Source of the DNA: Ruicaihuangia caeni | GTDB lineage: Bacteria; Actinomycetota; Actinomycetes; Actinomycetales; Microbacteriaceae | Assembly (NCBI RefSeq): GCF_029952955.1 | Contig: NZ_JASATX010000003.1 | Coordinates: forward strand, 310,001 to 374,000 | Reading direction: 5' to 3' | DNA length: 64,000 nt | Part shown: positions 37,501-46,639 of the stretch, piece after piece | How the letters are laid out: every line of letters starts with the position of its first letter | Numbering within the stretch: the stretch's first letter is position 1 | Program-made: the position numbers and the translations under genes | The notes under the pieces: model-generated | What the model was told of the DNA's origin: nothing | The model's database searches: none | Seen by the model: the letters and a program-made list of their open reading frames with translations, nothing else

Positions 37501-38571
37501 ATGAAAGCATCCCTCGCACCCCTGCGGAGGCTAGGCACCGGCGCAGCAGCGCTGCTGGCCGCTGGTCTCCTCCTCGCAGGGTGCTCGACAACAGCGCCAG
37601 CCGCCCCGGAGGAGACTCCCGGGGACCAGACCGATCAGGACTTCGGTGAACTCTCGATCCAGCTCTCCTGGGTCAAGATCGTCGAGTTCGCCGGAGAGTA
37701 TTTCGCAGACGATCGAGGCTATTTCGAGGACGCCGGCTTCTCGTCGGTGAACCTCATTGCCGGGCCCGCGCCCACAGCGGCCATCGTCGCGTCGGGCCAG
37801 GCCATGGTCGGCATCAGTGACCCCACGCGCATCGCTCCAGCGATTGCAAACGAGGGCGCGCCCGTGAAGATCATCGCAAACCAGTACCAGAAGAGCCCGT
37901 TCACGATCATGTCGCTCGCCGACAAGGCGAACATCACGAAGCCCGAAGACCTCATCGGGAAGCGTATCGGCATCCAGACGGGCAACGAACCGCTGTTCTA
38001 CGCGCTGCTCGACGCGAATGACATCGACCATGACGATGTGACGATCGTCCCGGTGGAGTACGACCCTTCACCGCTCACCACCGGCGACGTGGACGGATTC
38101 TTGGCGTACGTCACCAACGAGGCGGTCATCCTCGAATCGCAGGGGTACGACGTGGCGAACCTTCTCTACGCGGACAACGGCCTGCCTGTGGTCGCGAAGA
38201 GCATCGTCGTGTCGCAGGATTCGATAGACAACAACCGCGATGCGCTCAAGGCGTTCTTGTACGCCTCGATCCTAGGGTGGAAGGACTCGATCGCCGACCC
38301 AGACGAATCGGCGCGCTTGTCAACGGACGTGTACGGTGCGGACCTCAATCTCGACTATGACCTCGAGCGCGAGCAGGCTGCGGTAGCCGCGCGCGATCTG
38401 TTGACCTCGGGCGAGGCGAAGGAGCTCGGACTGTTCAACATGAGCGAGAAGCGCATGAACGACGTGGTCAAGCTCATCAACGACATCGGGGTCTCGATCA
38501 CCGCCGACGAGTTGTTCGACATGTCGCTGCTCAACGAGGTGTACCAGGAGCACCCGGAACTGCTCGACTGA
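37501..38571 (+). CDS. ABC importer substrate-binding lipoprotein, NMT1/THI5-like
   Basis: The 356-residue protein has a lipoprotein signal (hydrophobic ALLAAGLLLAGC, lipobox Cys about residue 23), then an NMT1/THI5-like core: LSIQLSWVKIVEFAGEYFADDRGYFEDAGF, GQAMVGISDPTRIAPAIANEGAPVKII and LIGKRIGIQTGN. Family members bind pyrimidines, riboflavin precursors, sulfonates and other small aromatics. The ATG at 37501 opens a standard signal peptide; an upstream in-frame start lacks one. It is the first gene of a four-gene importer operon. Confidence 0.88.
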   Translation: MKASLAPLRRLGTGAAALLAAGLLLAGCSTTAPAAPEETPGDQTDQDFGELSIQLSWVKIVEFAGEYFADDRGYFEDAGFSSVNLIAGPAPTAAIVASGQAMVGISDPTRIAPAIANEGAPVKIIANQYQKSPFTIMSLADKANITKPEDLIGKRIGIQTGNEPLFYALLDANDIDHDDVTIVPVEYDPSPLTTGDVDGFLAYVTNEAVILESQGYDVANLLYADNGLPVVAKSIVVSQDSIDNNRDALKAFLYASILGWKDSIADPDESARLSTDVYGADLNLDYDLEREQAAVAARDLLTSGEAKELGLFNMSEKRMNDVVKLINDIGVSITADELFDMSLLNEVYQEHPELLD

Positions 38572-38601
38572 TCTGAAGGCGGATGAAGAGGTTTGGACAC
38601 C

Positions 38602-39429
38602 ATGAGAACCACCCGTGAAGGCGCTGTCGACAGCAGCGCCTTCACGGCATCCGGGCTCACTTTGAATGGCCTGGGAAAGACATTCACCACACGCAAGCGA
38701 GAGGTCACGGCACTCGCCGAGGTGAACCTCCATACGGATCAGGGAACGTTCCTCTCGTTGCTCGGACCCTCCGGGTGCGGAAAGTCAACGATCCTGCGGA
38801 TCCTTGCCGGACTCGAGAAGCCTTCGGGCGGAACCGCCCTCGTCGACGGCAAGACGCCGACGCAGTTGCGGGCCGAGCATAAGCTCGGAGTCGCCTTTCA
38901 GGACTCCGCACTGCTTCCGTGGCGCACCGTCGAATCCAACATCAGATTGCCGTTTGAGGTGGCGGGGGTGCGGCCCGACACCGCCTACATTCATGAGCTC
39001 ATTGAGCTCGTCGGTCTGAGTGGGTTCGAGAAAGCGCGCCCATCCCAGCTCTCTGGAGGAATGAGGCAGCGAGTCTCCATCGCTCGCTCGCTCGTCATGA
39101 GGCCGTCGGTTCTGCTGCTCGATGAACCGTTCGGTGCACTCGACGACATGACGAGACAGCGCCTCAACCTCGAACTGCTTCGCATCTGGGGCGAGAAACC
39201 GGCGACAACTCTCATGGTCACTCACGGGATCTCGGAGGCGATCTTCCTGTCGGATCGGGTCGCGGTCATGTCTGCGAGGCCCGGCCGCATCATCGAAGTG
39301 ATCGACGTCGACTTGCCCTCGCCTCGCACCCCTGAGGTCATGCGAACGCCCGAGTTCCATGCGCTGCACGACCGCGCGTCAGACTTGCTGTTCGGGGCTC
39401 ACGGCGCGGCTGTCGAGGAAGACCGTTGA
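38602..39429 (+). CDS. ABC importer ATP-binding protein (SsuB/TauB-like)
   Basis: The roughly 275-residue ATPase has Walker [11 protein letters not shown]-loop [16 protein letters not shown], signature [15 protein letters not shown], Walker [21 protein letters not shown] and H-loop [15 protein letters not shown]. The Q-loop LLPWRTV form is typical of the nitrate/taurine/sulfonate/NMT1 importer group. ATG at 38602 has GAAGAGG about 9 bp upstream; a TTG at 38593 is also in frame. It overlaps the first permease gene by 4 bp. Confidence 0.9.
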   Translation: MRTTREGAVDSSAFTASGLTLNGLGKTFTTRKREVTALAEVNLHTDQGTFLSLLGPSGCGKSTILRILAGLEKPSGGTALVDGKTPTQLRAEHKLGVAFQDSALLPWRTVESNIRLPFEVAGVRPDTAYIHELIELVGLSGFEKARPSQLSGGMRQRVSIARSLVMRPSVLLLDEPFGALDDMTRQRLNLELLRIWGEKPATTLMVTHGISEAIFLSDRVAVMSARPGRIIEVIDVDLPSPRTPEVMRTPEFHALHDRASDLLFGAHGAAVEEDR

Positions 39430-40271
39430 CACTCATTCAGCAGAAGCCGCAGCGTACTGACGCCCCGCGTCGTCCTCTGCTCGCTGGCGTGCTCGGCCTC
39501 GGCATCGTCATGGCGGTGTGGTGGATCGCTGCAGAGACGATCTTCGCAGGAGTCGGAGTGACTCCTCAGGGCACAGGAGGCAGCATCCCGAACCCGTATG
39601 AGGTCGTGATGGCCCTAGTCGAGGGTGGCTTCGGTTACTTCGGTCGCCACTTGTCGGTCACCATTACCGAGGCGCTCATCGGGTTCGCGTGGGGAGTCGG
39701 CATTGCGCTGGCGCTGGCCTCGCTTGTGGTGGTCTTCCCCCGACTCGAGCGATCGGTGATGCAAGTCGCGATCATCAGCTACTGCATTCCCATCGTGGCG
39801 ATCGGACCGATCGTGCGCATCATCAGCGGCGCACCGGCACCGGGTGAACCGTCGGGCACTGCGGTCTTTCTCGGTGCCATGCTCGTCATCTTCACGACAC
39901 TGATCGGCAGTCTTCTCGGGCTCCGCGCAGCCGATCGAGCGAGCCTCGAACTCGTATCCGTGTACGGAGGAGGCCGGTTCAAGCAGTTCGTGAAAGTTCG
40001 TGCGATCGCTGCGCTGCCCGGCATTCTCAATGCGCTCAAGATCGCGATGCCGCTTGCATTTCTCGGGGCCATCATCGGCGAGTATCTGGGCGGGGTGGAC
40101 GTCGGCATCGGTCCTGCGCTCGTCAACGCACAGCAGGGGCTTCTTGCGCCGCGGGCGTGGGCTCTCGCCGTCGTCACCGGTGCGGTATCTGGCATCGGCT
40201 TCGCGATCATCGCGGTGCTGTCGAGGCTTGTGACCCCCTGGACGCGCGGAGAGACAGGAGCGAAGAGTTGA
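39426..40271 (+). CDS. ABC importer permease 1 (SsuC/TauC-like)
   Basis: The 281-residue membrane protein has about six helices and the permease EAA-like loop ([39 protein letters not shown]). It starts at a TTG that overlaps the previous TGA (TTGA), so translation is coupled. Its partner permease follows with the same arrangement. Two different permeases suggest a heterodimeric channel, unlike the single-permease SsuABC and ThiXYZ systems. Confidence 0.88.
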   Translation: MTLIQQKPQRTDAPRRPLLAGVLGLGIVMAVWWIAAETIFAGVGVTPQGTGGSIPNPYEVVMALVEGGFGYFGRHLSVTITEALIGFAWGVGIALALASLVVVFPRLERSVMQVAIISYCIPIVAIGPIVRIISGAPAPGEPSGTAVFLGAMLVIFTTLIGSLLGLRAADRASLELVSVYGGGRFKQFVKVRAIAALPGILNALKIAMPLAFLGAIIGEYLGGVDVGIGPALVNAQQGLLAPRAWALAVVTGAVSGIGFAIIAVLSRLVTPWTRGETGAKS

Positions 40272-41119
40272 CCACTACGCACAGCATCCTGGTGTCGCGT
40301 CCTCGCGCTCGACGCTCGAGTATGAGGCGCGTCGCCTCCGCGGTCGGCCGTTCGGTGCGCACCGCCATCGTCTCGATTGCGGCCGTGCTGCTGCTCTGGT
40401 GGGCCGCGCTTGTGGTTCTTCGCGTGCCACCATTCGTTGGAAAGGGCCCCATCGACGTCTGGAACTTCTTGTTCTCGGGAACCACTGCGGCGGCGAACCA
40501 GCAGCTCGTCTGGCGTGCGCTCGGTGAGACGATGCTCGATGCCCTTGTCGGCTTCTCTGTCGGTCTCGGCGCCGCACTGGTGTTGGCGTCGGTCTTCCTC
40601 GTGTTCAGACCGGTGGAGCAAGCGCTCATGCCGATCATGCTCATCCTGCAGTCGATTCCTCTCATCGCCCTGGCGCCCATCATCATCCTGATCTTCGGCC
40701 GGGAGATGCTGACGGTTGCTGTCATGGGCGGCCTGGTCGTGGTGTTCCCTGCCTTGGTGACGATCGTCTTCGGCCTGCGTTCGACGTCGAAGTACATGAT
40801 CGAACTCATCGACGTGTATGGGGGAAGCACGCGTGACGTGCTCTTCAGAGTGGCGATTCCCAGTGCGGTCCCGGCTCTGTTCGCTGCGGTACGGATCGCG
40901 ATCCCCGGCGCCATCACTGGAGCTCTCGTGACTGAATGGCTCGCGACCGGCAGTGGGATCGGCCGTGCCATCATCGCGGCCGTCGCTCAGGCCAAAATGA
41001 GCGAAGTGTGGACGCTCGCGGCCGTGATCACACTCGTGTCGATAGTCCTCTATATGACCGTCGCAACGATCGAGTCGGCTGTGCTCACACGGTTCGGCAT
41101 CGAGCGCGTTGAGATGTAG
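40268..41119 (+). CDS. ABC importer permease 2
   Basis: The 283-residue permease has about six helices and an EAA loop (MIELIDVYGGSTRDVLFRVAIPSAVPALFAAVRIAIPGAI). The TTG start overlaps the TGA of permease 1 by 4 bp; an alternative ATG lies at 40322. A basic stretch (RPRARRSSMRR) precedes the first helix. It is the last gene of the importer operon and is followed by a 15-bp-stem bidirectional terminator. Confidence 0.88.
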   Translation: MTTTHSILVSRPRARRSSMRRVASAVGRSVRTAIVSIAAVLLLWWAALVVLRVPPFVGKGPIDVWNFLFSGTTAAANQQLVWRALGETMLDALVGFSVGLGAALVLASVFLVFRPVEQALMPIMLILQSIPLIALAPIIILIFGREMLTVAVMGGLVVVFPALVTIVFGLRSTSKYMIELIDVYGGSTRDVLFRVAIPSAVPALFAAVRIAIPGAITGALVTEWLATGSGIGRAIIAAVAQAKMSEVWTLAAVITLVSIVLYMTVATIESAVLTRFGIERVEM

Positions 41120-41149
41120 CGCCCTTCGGCCCCAACACTTCGGCGTTAA

Positions 41150-41193
41150 ACGGATGCCGCCGGCCCCGCGCAGTGCGAGCCGGCGGCATCCGT
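41150..41193. terminator. Bidirectional terminator between importer and catabolic operon
   Basis: Perfect 15-bp arms ACGGATGCCGCCGGC (41150-41164) and GCCGGCGGCATCCGT (41179-41193) enclose 14 nt. It lies between the converging ends of permease 2 (41119) and the XRE-cupin gene (41216), so it can serve both operons. The upstream arm is preceded by TTAAA on the plus strand. Confidence 0.8.
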
Positions 41194-41215
41194 GTGGGTT
41201 TGGCCCGGACGGCGC

Positions 41216-41824
41216 TCAGTATGTCGGGGGCGCACTGGCGAAGAGGATGACGCACTCCGACCGGCTTCGGTTGGTGAAACGGTGCGGCACCGAGGGGTCG
41301 AACGACAGACAGTCGCCTTCCCACAACTGCATGATCTCTCCGTCGAGGTCGACCTCGATTGCGCCCTGCTCGATGATCATCGCGGTCTCGGCAGTCTCAT
41401 ACACGATGAGTTCGTCGCCGGTCGAGCCAGCCGGCGCGATCGTCGATCGAATCACCTGCAACTGGCTGAATTCCCGCGGTGTGAGGAGCGCCTCATCCCA
41501 GTCTCCGCCGGAGTGCACCAGTCGAGGGGCCTCGTTCTTGCGCACGAGACGGCTGCTTGTCTTGGGCTCCAGCAGGCTGCCTATCGTGCGGCCGAGCGCT
41601 TGTGCGATGCGCATCAGGCTCGCGATCGACGGACTGGTAGCACCGCGCTCGACCTGGGAGAGGAAGCTCACTGATACGCCGCTCGTCCCGGCGAGCTCGC
41701 GTAGCGAAAGACCTCGTTTCTTCCGGAGTTCACGGATCAGCCGGCCGAGCTCTTCTTCGTCGAACTGGGAGGCGACTGTAGCAGGAGCCTCCACCACCAC
41801 CTGGGCGGTTGCGTCGTGCTTCAC
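41216..41824 (-). CDS. XRE-family regulator with C-terminal cupin domain
   Basis: The 202-residue protein has a helix-turn-helix of the XRE type (LIRELRKKRGLSLRELAGTSGVSVSFLSQVERGATSPSIASLMRIAQALG, about residues 28-77) and a cupin barrel (ELIVYETAETAMIIEQGAIEVDLDGEIMQLWEGDCLSFDPSVPHRFTNRS). Such regulators sense a small ligand in the cupin and often repress adjacent catabolic genes. GTG start has AGGAG 9 bp upstream. Twelve bp after the amidohydrolase gene, it is the last gene of the minus-strand operon and probably controls the cluster (inference). Confidence 0.88.
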   Translation of the reverse strand: MKHDATAQVVVEAPATVASQFDEEELGRLIRELRKKRGLSLRELAGTSGVSVSFLSQVERGATSPSIASLMRIAQALGRTIGSLLEPKTSSRLVRKNEAPRLVHSGGDWDEALLTPREFSQLQVIRSTIAPAGSTGDELIVYETAETAMIIEQGAIEVDLDGEIMQLWEGDCLSFDPSVPHRFTNRSRSECVILFASAPPTY

Positions 41825-41836
41825 GATGTCTTGCTC

Positions 41837-43192
41837 CTATCCGTCGAGCGCGAAAGGGTGCGCTCCGGTGAGGGGCTTCCAGCTCGCGGTCACTTCGTCC
41901 ACCCGGGCGGCGACACGCGAGGTGTCGGTGGTCAACACCTCACCATTCTTGACTACTTCCTTCCCTCCTACCACGACTGTGGCGATCGCCTCGGGAAGCA
42001 TGGAGTAGACCACATTCTGTGTCACGGTTCGGCGAGGCCGCAGCGACAGCGCCTGCAAGTCGAGGCCGACAAGATCCGCGTAGTGCCCGGGAGCGAGCCG
42101 CCCGACCGGAAGTCGGAGGATTCGACCGCCGGCCGACGTCCCCATGCGGATCGCATCCACCGCAGTCACTGCCGTGGCATCGCGAGTCGAAGCCTTTGCG
42201 AGCAGGGCCGCCATGCGCATCTCCTCGAAGATCGATTGGCGGCTGTTCGCGCCGCCGGCATCCGTTCCGAGGCACACAGGGATTCCGAGTTCGATCATCC
42301 GCGTCAGCGGCGCGATGCCTCCCGCGAGGAACGCGTTCGTGGACGGGTTGTGTACGACAGCGGCGCCGGATTGCTGAAGCAGCTGCAGGTCGTCCTCGTC
42401 GATGCGTACGGCGTGAACCGCCAGCGTGTGCTCGGCCAGCGCTCCGACGTCTTGCAGACGGCCGATCGGCGAGAGACCGAATCGCTGATGCGAGACGTCG
42501 ACCTCACCTTGGCTGTCAGCGGCGTGCACGTGCATGGGTGCGCCGAACTCGCGCGCCAAATCGATGCCGAGGCGCAGCATGTCAGCACTCGCACCCAGGA
42601 CTGAGTGAGGTGCCGGCTGCACGTGCGTGTACGGATCAGACTCGGTCGCCGCACGCAGCTCCCTGAAATTCCGTTCGTAGAGCCCCGGGCTCTCGCGGTA
42701 TCTCACCGGGCCCGGGTCGGCGTCGAACATGCACCTCGCGAACACGAGCCGCAGCCCGACGCGCTTGGCAGCCTCGATGACGGTCCACGCGTTGTCGTTG
42801 GCGCCGTCGTGCAGATAGAAGTACTCGACAGCGGTCGTGATGCCCATTCGCAGCATCTCGGACAGGTCATACTCGACGCCGACGGCGATGGCCTCGGAGG
42901 TCAGGCCCGCCGCGGTCGGGTGCACGAGCCTCCCCATCCAGTCACCGAATGGCAAGTCGTCGCCGAACCCACGCAGCAGGGCCTGGAATGTGTGTCCGTG
43001 ACCGTTGACGCCCCCGGGCATGAGGATGCGGTCGCGCCAGTGCTCGACGTCGACGCCCGGGTTCCGCTCAATGAGCGGGCCGGCGGCTCCGGCATCCACG
43101 ATGAGATCGCCGGCGATTGCGATGGCGCCGTCGGCGATCCAGTCGTCGTCGATGAATGCGAGATCGGCCCTGATGATCCGGGAAGCGCTCAT
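41837..43192 (-). CDS. Amidohydrolase-superfamily deaminase (8-oxoguanine/triazine-hydrolase-like)
   Basis: The 451-residue metal-dependent hydrolase has H65 and H67 in GGVNGHGHTFQALLRG, H221/H223 in PMHVHAADSQGE, H260 and D311 in LGTDAGG, the set used by the TRZ/ATZ and cytosine/8-oxoguanine deaminase branch. The likely reaction is removal of an amino or other leaving group from a nitrogen heterocycle. The start at 43192 gives MSASRIIRADLAFI; upstream extension is Arg/His-rich. It is 2 bp after the NTF2-like gene in the operon. Substrate is unknown. Confidence 0.83.
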   Translation of the reverse strand: MSASRIIRADLAFIDDDWIADGAIAIAGDLIVDAGAAGPLIERNPGVDVEHWRDRILMPGGVNGHGHTFQALLRGFGDDLPFGDWMGRLVHPTAAGLTSEAIAVGVEYDLSEMLRMGITTAVEYFYLHDGANDNAWTVIEAAKRVGLRLVFARCMFDADPGPVRYRESPGLYERNFRELRAATESDPYTHVQPAPHSVLGASADMLRLGIDLAREFGAPMHVHAADSQGEVDVSHQRFGLSPIGRLQDVGALAEHTLAVHAVRIDEDDLQLLQQSGAAVVHNPSTNAFLAGGIAPLTRMIELGIPVCLGTDAGGANSRQSIFEEMRMAALLAKASTRDATAVTAVDAIRMGTSAGGRILRLPVGRLAPGHYADLVGLDLQALSLRPRRTVTQNVVYSMLPEAIATVVVGGKEVVKNGEVLTTDTSRVAARVDEVTASWKPLTGAHPFALDG

Positions 43193-43194
43193 GG

Positions 43195-43611
43195 TCAGCT
43201 CGAAGCGCCGGTCAGCAGCGCGTCGACAGCGTCCTGGTCTGACTCGAAGAACTGCAGTCGGGCGAACTTCCCCTCGACGATGTCGGTCATGATGACGCGC
43301 GTCCACTCCAGCCGCTTGCCGCCCGCCTCAGCCGACGCGGTCGCGTACGTGACGACCCGGTCATCGCTGGCGAAGAGGTCGATCGGGCTGAGTCGAAAGG
43401 TTCCGTCGGTGAGTCGGCGCATGGTTGCTCCGAACTGCCCGACACCGTCGAGACCGCGGTAGGTGCCGGATGCCTCGTGAGAGCCCGGCACGATGAGTTC
43501 TGCGTCATCGGCGTAGAACGGCATCGTCGCCGGCGGTCCCCCCTGCGTCATCGCGTCGAAGTACTCGCGCAGCACTGCGAGGTTCTGTTGGGCTCGTTCC
43601 GACATGATCAT
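43195..43611 (-). CDS. SnoaL/NTF2-like domain protein
   Basis: The 138-residue protein (136 if started at 43605) has an NTF2-like fold pattern: N-terminal helix LAVLREYFDAMTQGGPPATMPFYADDAELIVPGS and the central sheet residues RVVTYATASAEAGGKRLEWTRVIMTDIVEGKFARLQFFES. Such domains act as small-ligand hydrolases, isomerases or structural partners. It overlaps the dihydroorotase-like gene by 4 bp. A specific role in the pathway cannot be told from sequence. Confidence 0.72.
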   Translation of the reverse strand: MIMSERAQQNLAVLREYFDAMTQGGPPATMPFYADDAELIVPGSHEASGTYRGLDGVGQFGATMRRLTDGTFRLSPIDLFASDDRVVTYATASAEAGGKRLEWTRVIMTDIVEGKFARLQFFESDQDAVDALLTGASS

Positions 43612-44996
43612 GCTCCTTCTGCGGGCGTGCGCCGCACATAGTTTCCTGTACCGGGCTCTGCCACGACCGCGTGGTCGCGGACGACCTCGATGCCGCGGAC
43701 GAAGACGTGGCGCGCCCAGCCTCGAAGCGGCTCGTCACCGGGCAACGAGTAGTCGGAGTTGGTGCCCAGCCACTCGGGGTCGGCTGTGCGCTCCGAGCTG
43801 AGGTCGACCAGTGCGAGGTCGGCATCGAGCCCAGGTGCGATGTCGCCCTTGATACTGCTCAGCCCGAGCAGCTCGGCGGGGCGCCTGGACGTGAGCTCGG
43901 CGATGCGTTCGAGCGGCAGGCCTCGCTCAAGGTGTCCGTGCGTGATGAGGGAGGGCATGATCGTCGGCGACCCGGGGAATCCTGCGCTCGCGGTCCAGAT
44001 CGTGCCTTCTTTCGTCGACCGCTTGCGGCTCACATGGTCTGAGGCAACCGTGTCGACGACACCGTCGCTGACCGCCTGCCACAGCGCATCGCGGTGCTCA
44101 GCCTTGCGCAGTGGTGGGTTGACCTTGCCGAGGATACGGCCGGCGTAGTCGCGCGTATGGGTCAGGTAGTGGGGGCAAGTCTCAACCGCGAGCGAGAGGT
44201 CGGGGAACTCGGCGCGACTGTGCTTGATCTGCTCGATCGAATCACTGGTGCTGATGTGCACCAGGTAGACCCGCGTGCCGAGCGATTGCGCGAAGTAGGC
44301 GACGCGTCGCACCGCCTCGGCCTCGGCGAACGGCGGACGTGCATCGTCCCAGGCTGCGAGATCGGTGCGGCCTTCGGCCTGCAGGCGGTCGCGGAGCGCC
44401 CACACGATCTCGGGGTTCTCCGCGTGCACGAACAGCAGCGCGTTGTTGGCTGCCACGGTGGCGAAGATCTCGAACATCTTGCCGTCGTCGGTGCCCTCCA
44501 CGCCGAGGTACTTACCCTCGTCGCCACGGAAGCTCATGAAGTACTTATAGGCGTGGATGCCGAACTCCTCCTTGAGCTTCGGCAGTTCCTGCAGGTGCTC
44601 CTTGCTCATGAGCGTGAGGTGGAGTCCGAAGTCGATCTTCGCGGTTCGGCCCGCCGCTTCGAGGTGCTCGGCGACCGTCGGCGCGTACTCGCCGGCGTCG
44701 GCGAGGATGTTGAAGATCGTGGTCACCCCGCCGAGCGCTGCCGCGCCCGTCTCGGTCTCGTACTCCTGCAGGCCGTTTCCCGCTCCGAGATGGCTGTGAA
44801 GGTCGATCACCCCAGGGAAGATGTGGAGCCCAGTTGCGTCGACGGTCATGGCATCCTGGTCTGCCGGAGCCTGGTCGACGACCTCGCGGATCATCCCGTC
44901 ATTGACGACGATGTCGGCGATTCTCGGCGGCTGACCGGGGCGCACAACGGTGCCTCCCCGGATCACGAGGTTCGCGGGCGTGCGCGTCGAGTTCAT
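43608..44996 (-). CDS. Dihydroorotase/hydantoinase-like cyclic amidohydrolase
   Basis: The 462-residue enzyme has the full metal-site set of the dihydroorotase/hydantoinase/allantoinase branch: H67 and H69 (DLHSHLG), K151 (HAYKYF, position of the carboxylated lysine), H191 (FVHAEN), H247 (LVHIST) and D320 (ASDH). It should open or close a cyclic amide bond in a five- or six-membered ring. The ATG at 44996 starts MNSTRTPANLVIRGGTVV. Third gene of the minus-strand operon, 34 bp after the amidohydrolase-2 gene. Confidence 0.88.
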   Translation of the reverse strand: MNSTRTPANLVIRGGTVVRPGQPPRIADIVVNDGMIREVVDQAPADQDAMTVDATGLHIFPGVIDLHSHLGAGNGLQEYETETGAAALGGVTTIFNILADAGEYAPTVAEHLEAAGRTAKIDFGLHLTLMSKEHLQELPKLKEEFGIHAYKYFMSFRGDEGKYLGVEGTDDGKMFEIFATVAANNALLFVHAENPEIVWALRDRLQAEGRTDLAAWDDARPPFAEAEAVRRVAYFAQSLGTRVYLVHISTSDSIEQIKHSRAEFPDLSLAVETCPHYLTHTRDYAGRILGKVNPPLRKAEHRDALWQAVSDGVVDTVASDHVSRKRSTKEGTIWTASAGFPGSPTIMPSLITHGHLERGLPLERIAELTSRRPAELLGLSSIKGDIAPGLDADLALVDLSSERTADPEWLGTNSDYSLPGDEPLRGWARHVFVRGIEVVRDHAVVAEPGTGNYVRRTPAEGA

Positions 44997-45030
44997 TCGT
45001 AGTGACCTTCCGTGCTGTCGTGGTGGACGC

Positions 45031-45873
45031 TCATTGCCAGTCGAAGAGCGAAAGCGGGCGATCGTCGATGATGGCTTCGACCACGTCGAGCCCGATCGAG
45101 TCAGCGCCGGTCTCATCGCCGTCGGCAGCGCCGCGCAACTGAGCGATGCATTCGCTCGGCCTGTAGATAGGGAAGTCGCTGCCGAAGAGCACTCGTGATT
45201 CCACGCCGTAGTCGATGAGCCCGCGAAGTATTGTGCGGAGCTGAGCCGGTCTGCCGTACCGGGCGGAGAGATCCGTCCAGACGTTGGGATTCTTGAACAT
45301 GACCGCTGTCGTCTCGTGCGCCCATGGCTGACCCGCGTGCGCGATGATGATGCGGGTATCGCGGAACTCGCGCGCGACACGGTCGAGCAGCACCGGTTGT
45401 GCGAACTCGAGGTAGCCGCTGCGAAGGAATACCCCGCCCTGGTGAAATGTGATCGTCATGCCGTGGTCTGCGGCCTCGCGGTACACCCGCATCGCTTCGT
45501 CGCTGTGCGGGTGAAACCCCTGGTACGGGGGCGAGAGTTTGATGCCCTTGAGTCCGAGATCCGTCGCGGCGTATCGCACCTTGTCGACTGCCTTCGGATC
45601 GTTCGGATCGACACTGCCGAACCCGATCAGCCGGGAGGGGTCGGTGCTCACATGCTCAGCGATGAACTCGTTCGGGATGTCGAGATCGATCTCGCACGCG
45701 ACCAGCCCGAGTACGACGGCAGCATCGACGCCGGCCTCGTCCATGGCGGCGAGGTGCGCTTCAGGGGAGCCGTCGGCGCTCGGGTGCGCGTGCACATTTT
45801 CGTCGAGCTCGGGACCCCATACCGGCCCCAAGTGCTCCGGCAGCCACACGTGGCTGTGCCAGTCGACTCTCAT
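45031..45873 (-). CDS. Amidohydrolase family 2 protein (ACMSD-like TIM barrel)
   Basis: The 280-residue protein begins MRVDWHSHVWLPEH (H6, H8), then contains FHQGGVF, IIIAHAGQPWAHE and LFGSDFPIYRPSE, the pattern of amidohydrolase 2 enzymes, which include decarboxylases such as ACMSD and lactonases. The His-x-His plus C-terminal Asp site is complete. It overlaps the cysteine hydrolase gene by 4 bp, second in the minus-strand operon. Whether it decarboxylates or hydrolyses is open. Confidence 0.83.
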   Translation of the reverse strand: MRVDWHSHVWLPEHLGPVWGPELDENVHAHPSADGSPEAHLAAMDEAGVDAAVVLGLVACEIDLDIPNEFIAEHVSTDPSRLIGFGSVDPNDPKAVDKVRYAATDLGLKGIKLSPPYQGFHPHSDEAMRVYREAADHGMTITFHQGGVFLRSGYLEFAQPVLLDRVAREFRDTRIIIAHAGQPWAHETTAVMFKNPNVWTDLSARYGRPAQLRTILRGLIDYGVESRVLFGSDFPIYRPSECIAQLRGAADGDETGADSIGLDVVEAIIDDRPLSLFDWQ

Positions 45874-46571
45874 CGCTGTGCTCGAAGGCTGTTCAGGTAG
45901 GCGAGGGCGGCTGACTCGTCGAGCAGGTCAGCGTACTTGCTCCCCATGTCGAAGAGCGACGTGTTGTGCACCGTGTCAGTGCGGTCATAGACAGCGTCTT
46001 GCAACACCCCGACCTTGAAACCGTATGAGAACGCGTCGACCGCGGAGGCTCGGACGCAACCGCTCGTGGTGCAACCCGCCAGCAGCACGGTGTCGATCCG
46101 ACGCTCGATGAGGTGCGTCACGAGCGGGGTGGCGAAGAACGAACTGGGGTGGTCTTTGGCGATCGGGATGTCGCCACCTTGCGGCGCTGCCTCGGCCACG
46201 AATTCGTAGGCCTCGGCGTTTGGCGAGGCCAGTGTCGGCGACTTGCCCTTGAACCCGCCGGCAGTAGTCTCGGTCTTCGGTGCGACATGCGGGAAGAAGA
46301 TCGGAACGCCCGCCTCACGAGCGACGGGCAGGGTCGCCACAATACTGTCGATCGCGCGCCACCCTCGATCGCCCGCCGCGGTCGGGTACTCCTTCATAGC
46401 CTCTTCGATCGGCACTCTGCGGTGACCGACCGTTCGGTATTGCACGTCGATCACGAGGATCGCGGGGCGTTCCCCGAGCCCGGCCGTGCGACCGAAGCCC
46501 GCGCGCTCGTAGAGATCGACGTCTTCCTGCGGGACCGTGGCGCCCCACGCGTGACCGGATGTCGCAACCAT
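45870..46571 (-). CDS. Isochorismatase-family cysteine hydrolase, N-carbamoylsarcosine amidase-like
   Basis: The 233-residue enzyme has the cysteine-hydrolase triad D42 (VIDVQYRTVGH), K139 (IAKDHPS) and C172 (GCTTSGCVRAS). The N-terminal YERAGFGRTAGLGERPAILVIDVQ resembles N-carbamoylsarcosine amidase; RutB-like ureidoacrylate hydrolases are close relatives. It should remove a carbamoyl or ureido group, releasing ammonia and carbon dioxide. The ATG at 46571 fits a leaderless promoter (TTGACA-17-TACCGT-7-ATG). A TTG at 46607 in frame is rejected as start. First gene of the operon. Confidence 0.87.
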   Translation of the reverse strand: MVATSGHAWGATVPQEDVDLYERAGFGRTAGLGERPAILVIDVQYRTVGHRRVPIEEAMKEYPTAAGDRGWRAIDSIVATLPVAREAGVPIFFPHVAPKTETTAGGFKGKSPTLASPNAEAYEFVAEAAPQGGDIPIAKDHPSSFFATPLVTHLIERRIDTVLLAGCTTSGCVRASAVDAFSYGFKVGVLQDAVYDRTDTVHNTSLFDMGSKYADLLDESAALAYLNSLRAQR

Positions 46572-46578
46572 AGTGGTG

Positions 46579-46609
46579 ACGGTAGGGAAGCAGGGCGAGG
46601 TTGTCAACC
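46579..46609 (-). promoter_or_regulatory. Leaderless promoter and operator of the minus-strand catabolic operon
   Basis: On the minus strand TTGACA (46607-46602), 17 bp, TACCGT (46584-46579) and 7 nt to the ATG at 46571. The -35 lies inside the palindrome GGTTGTCAACC (46599-46609), a likely operator. This is the best-formed promoter noticed in the window. Confidence 0.6.
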
Positions 46610-46639
46610 AATACCGGCATAAATTACACCTCTACTGAA

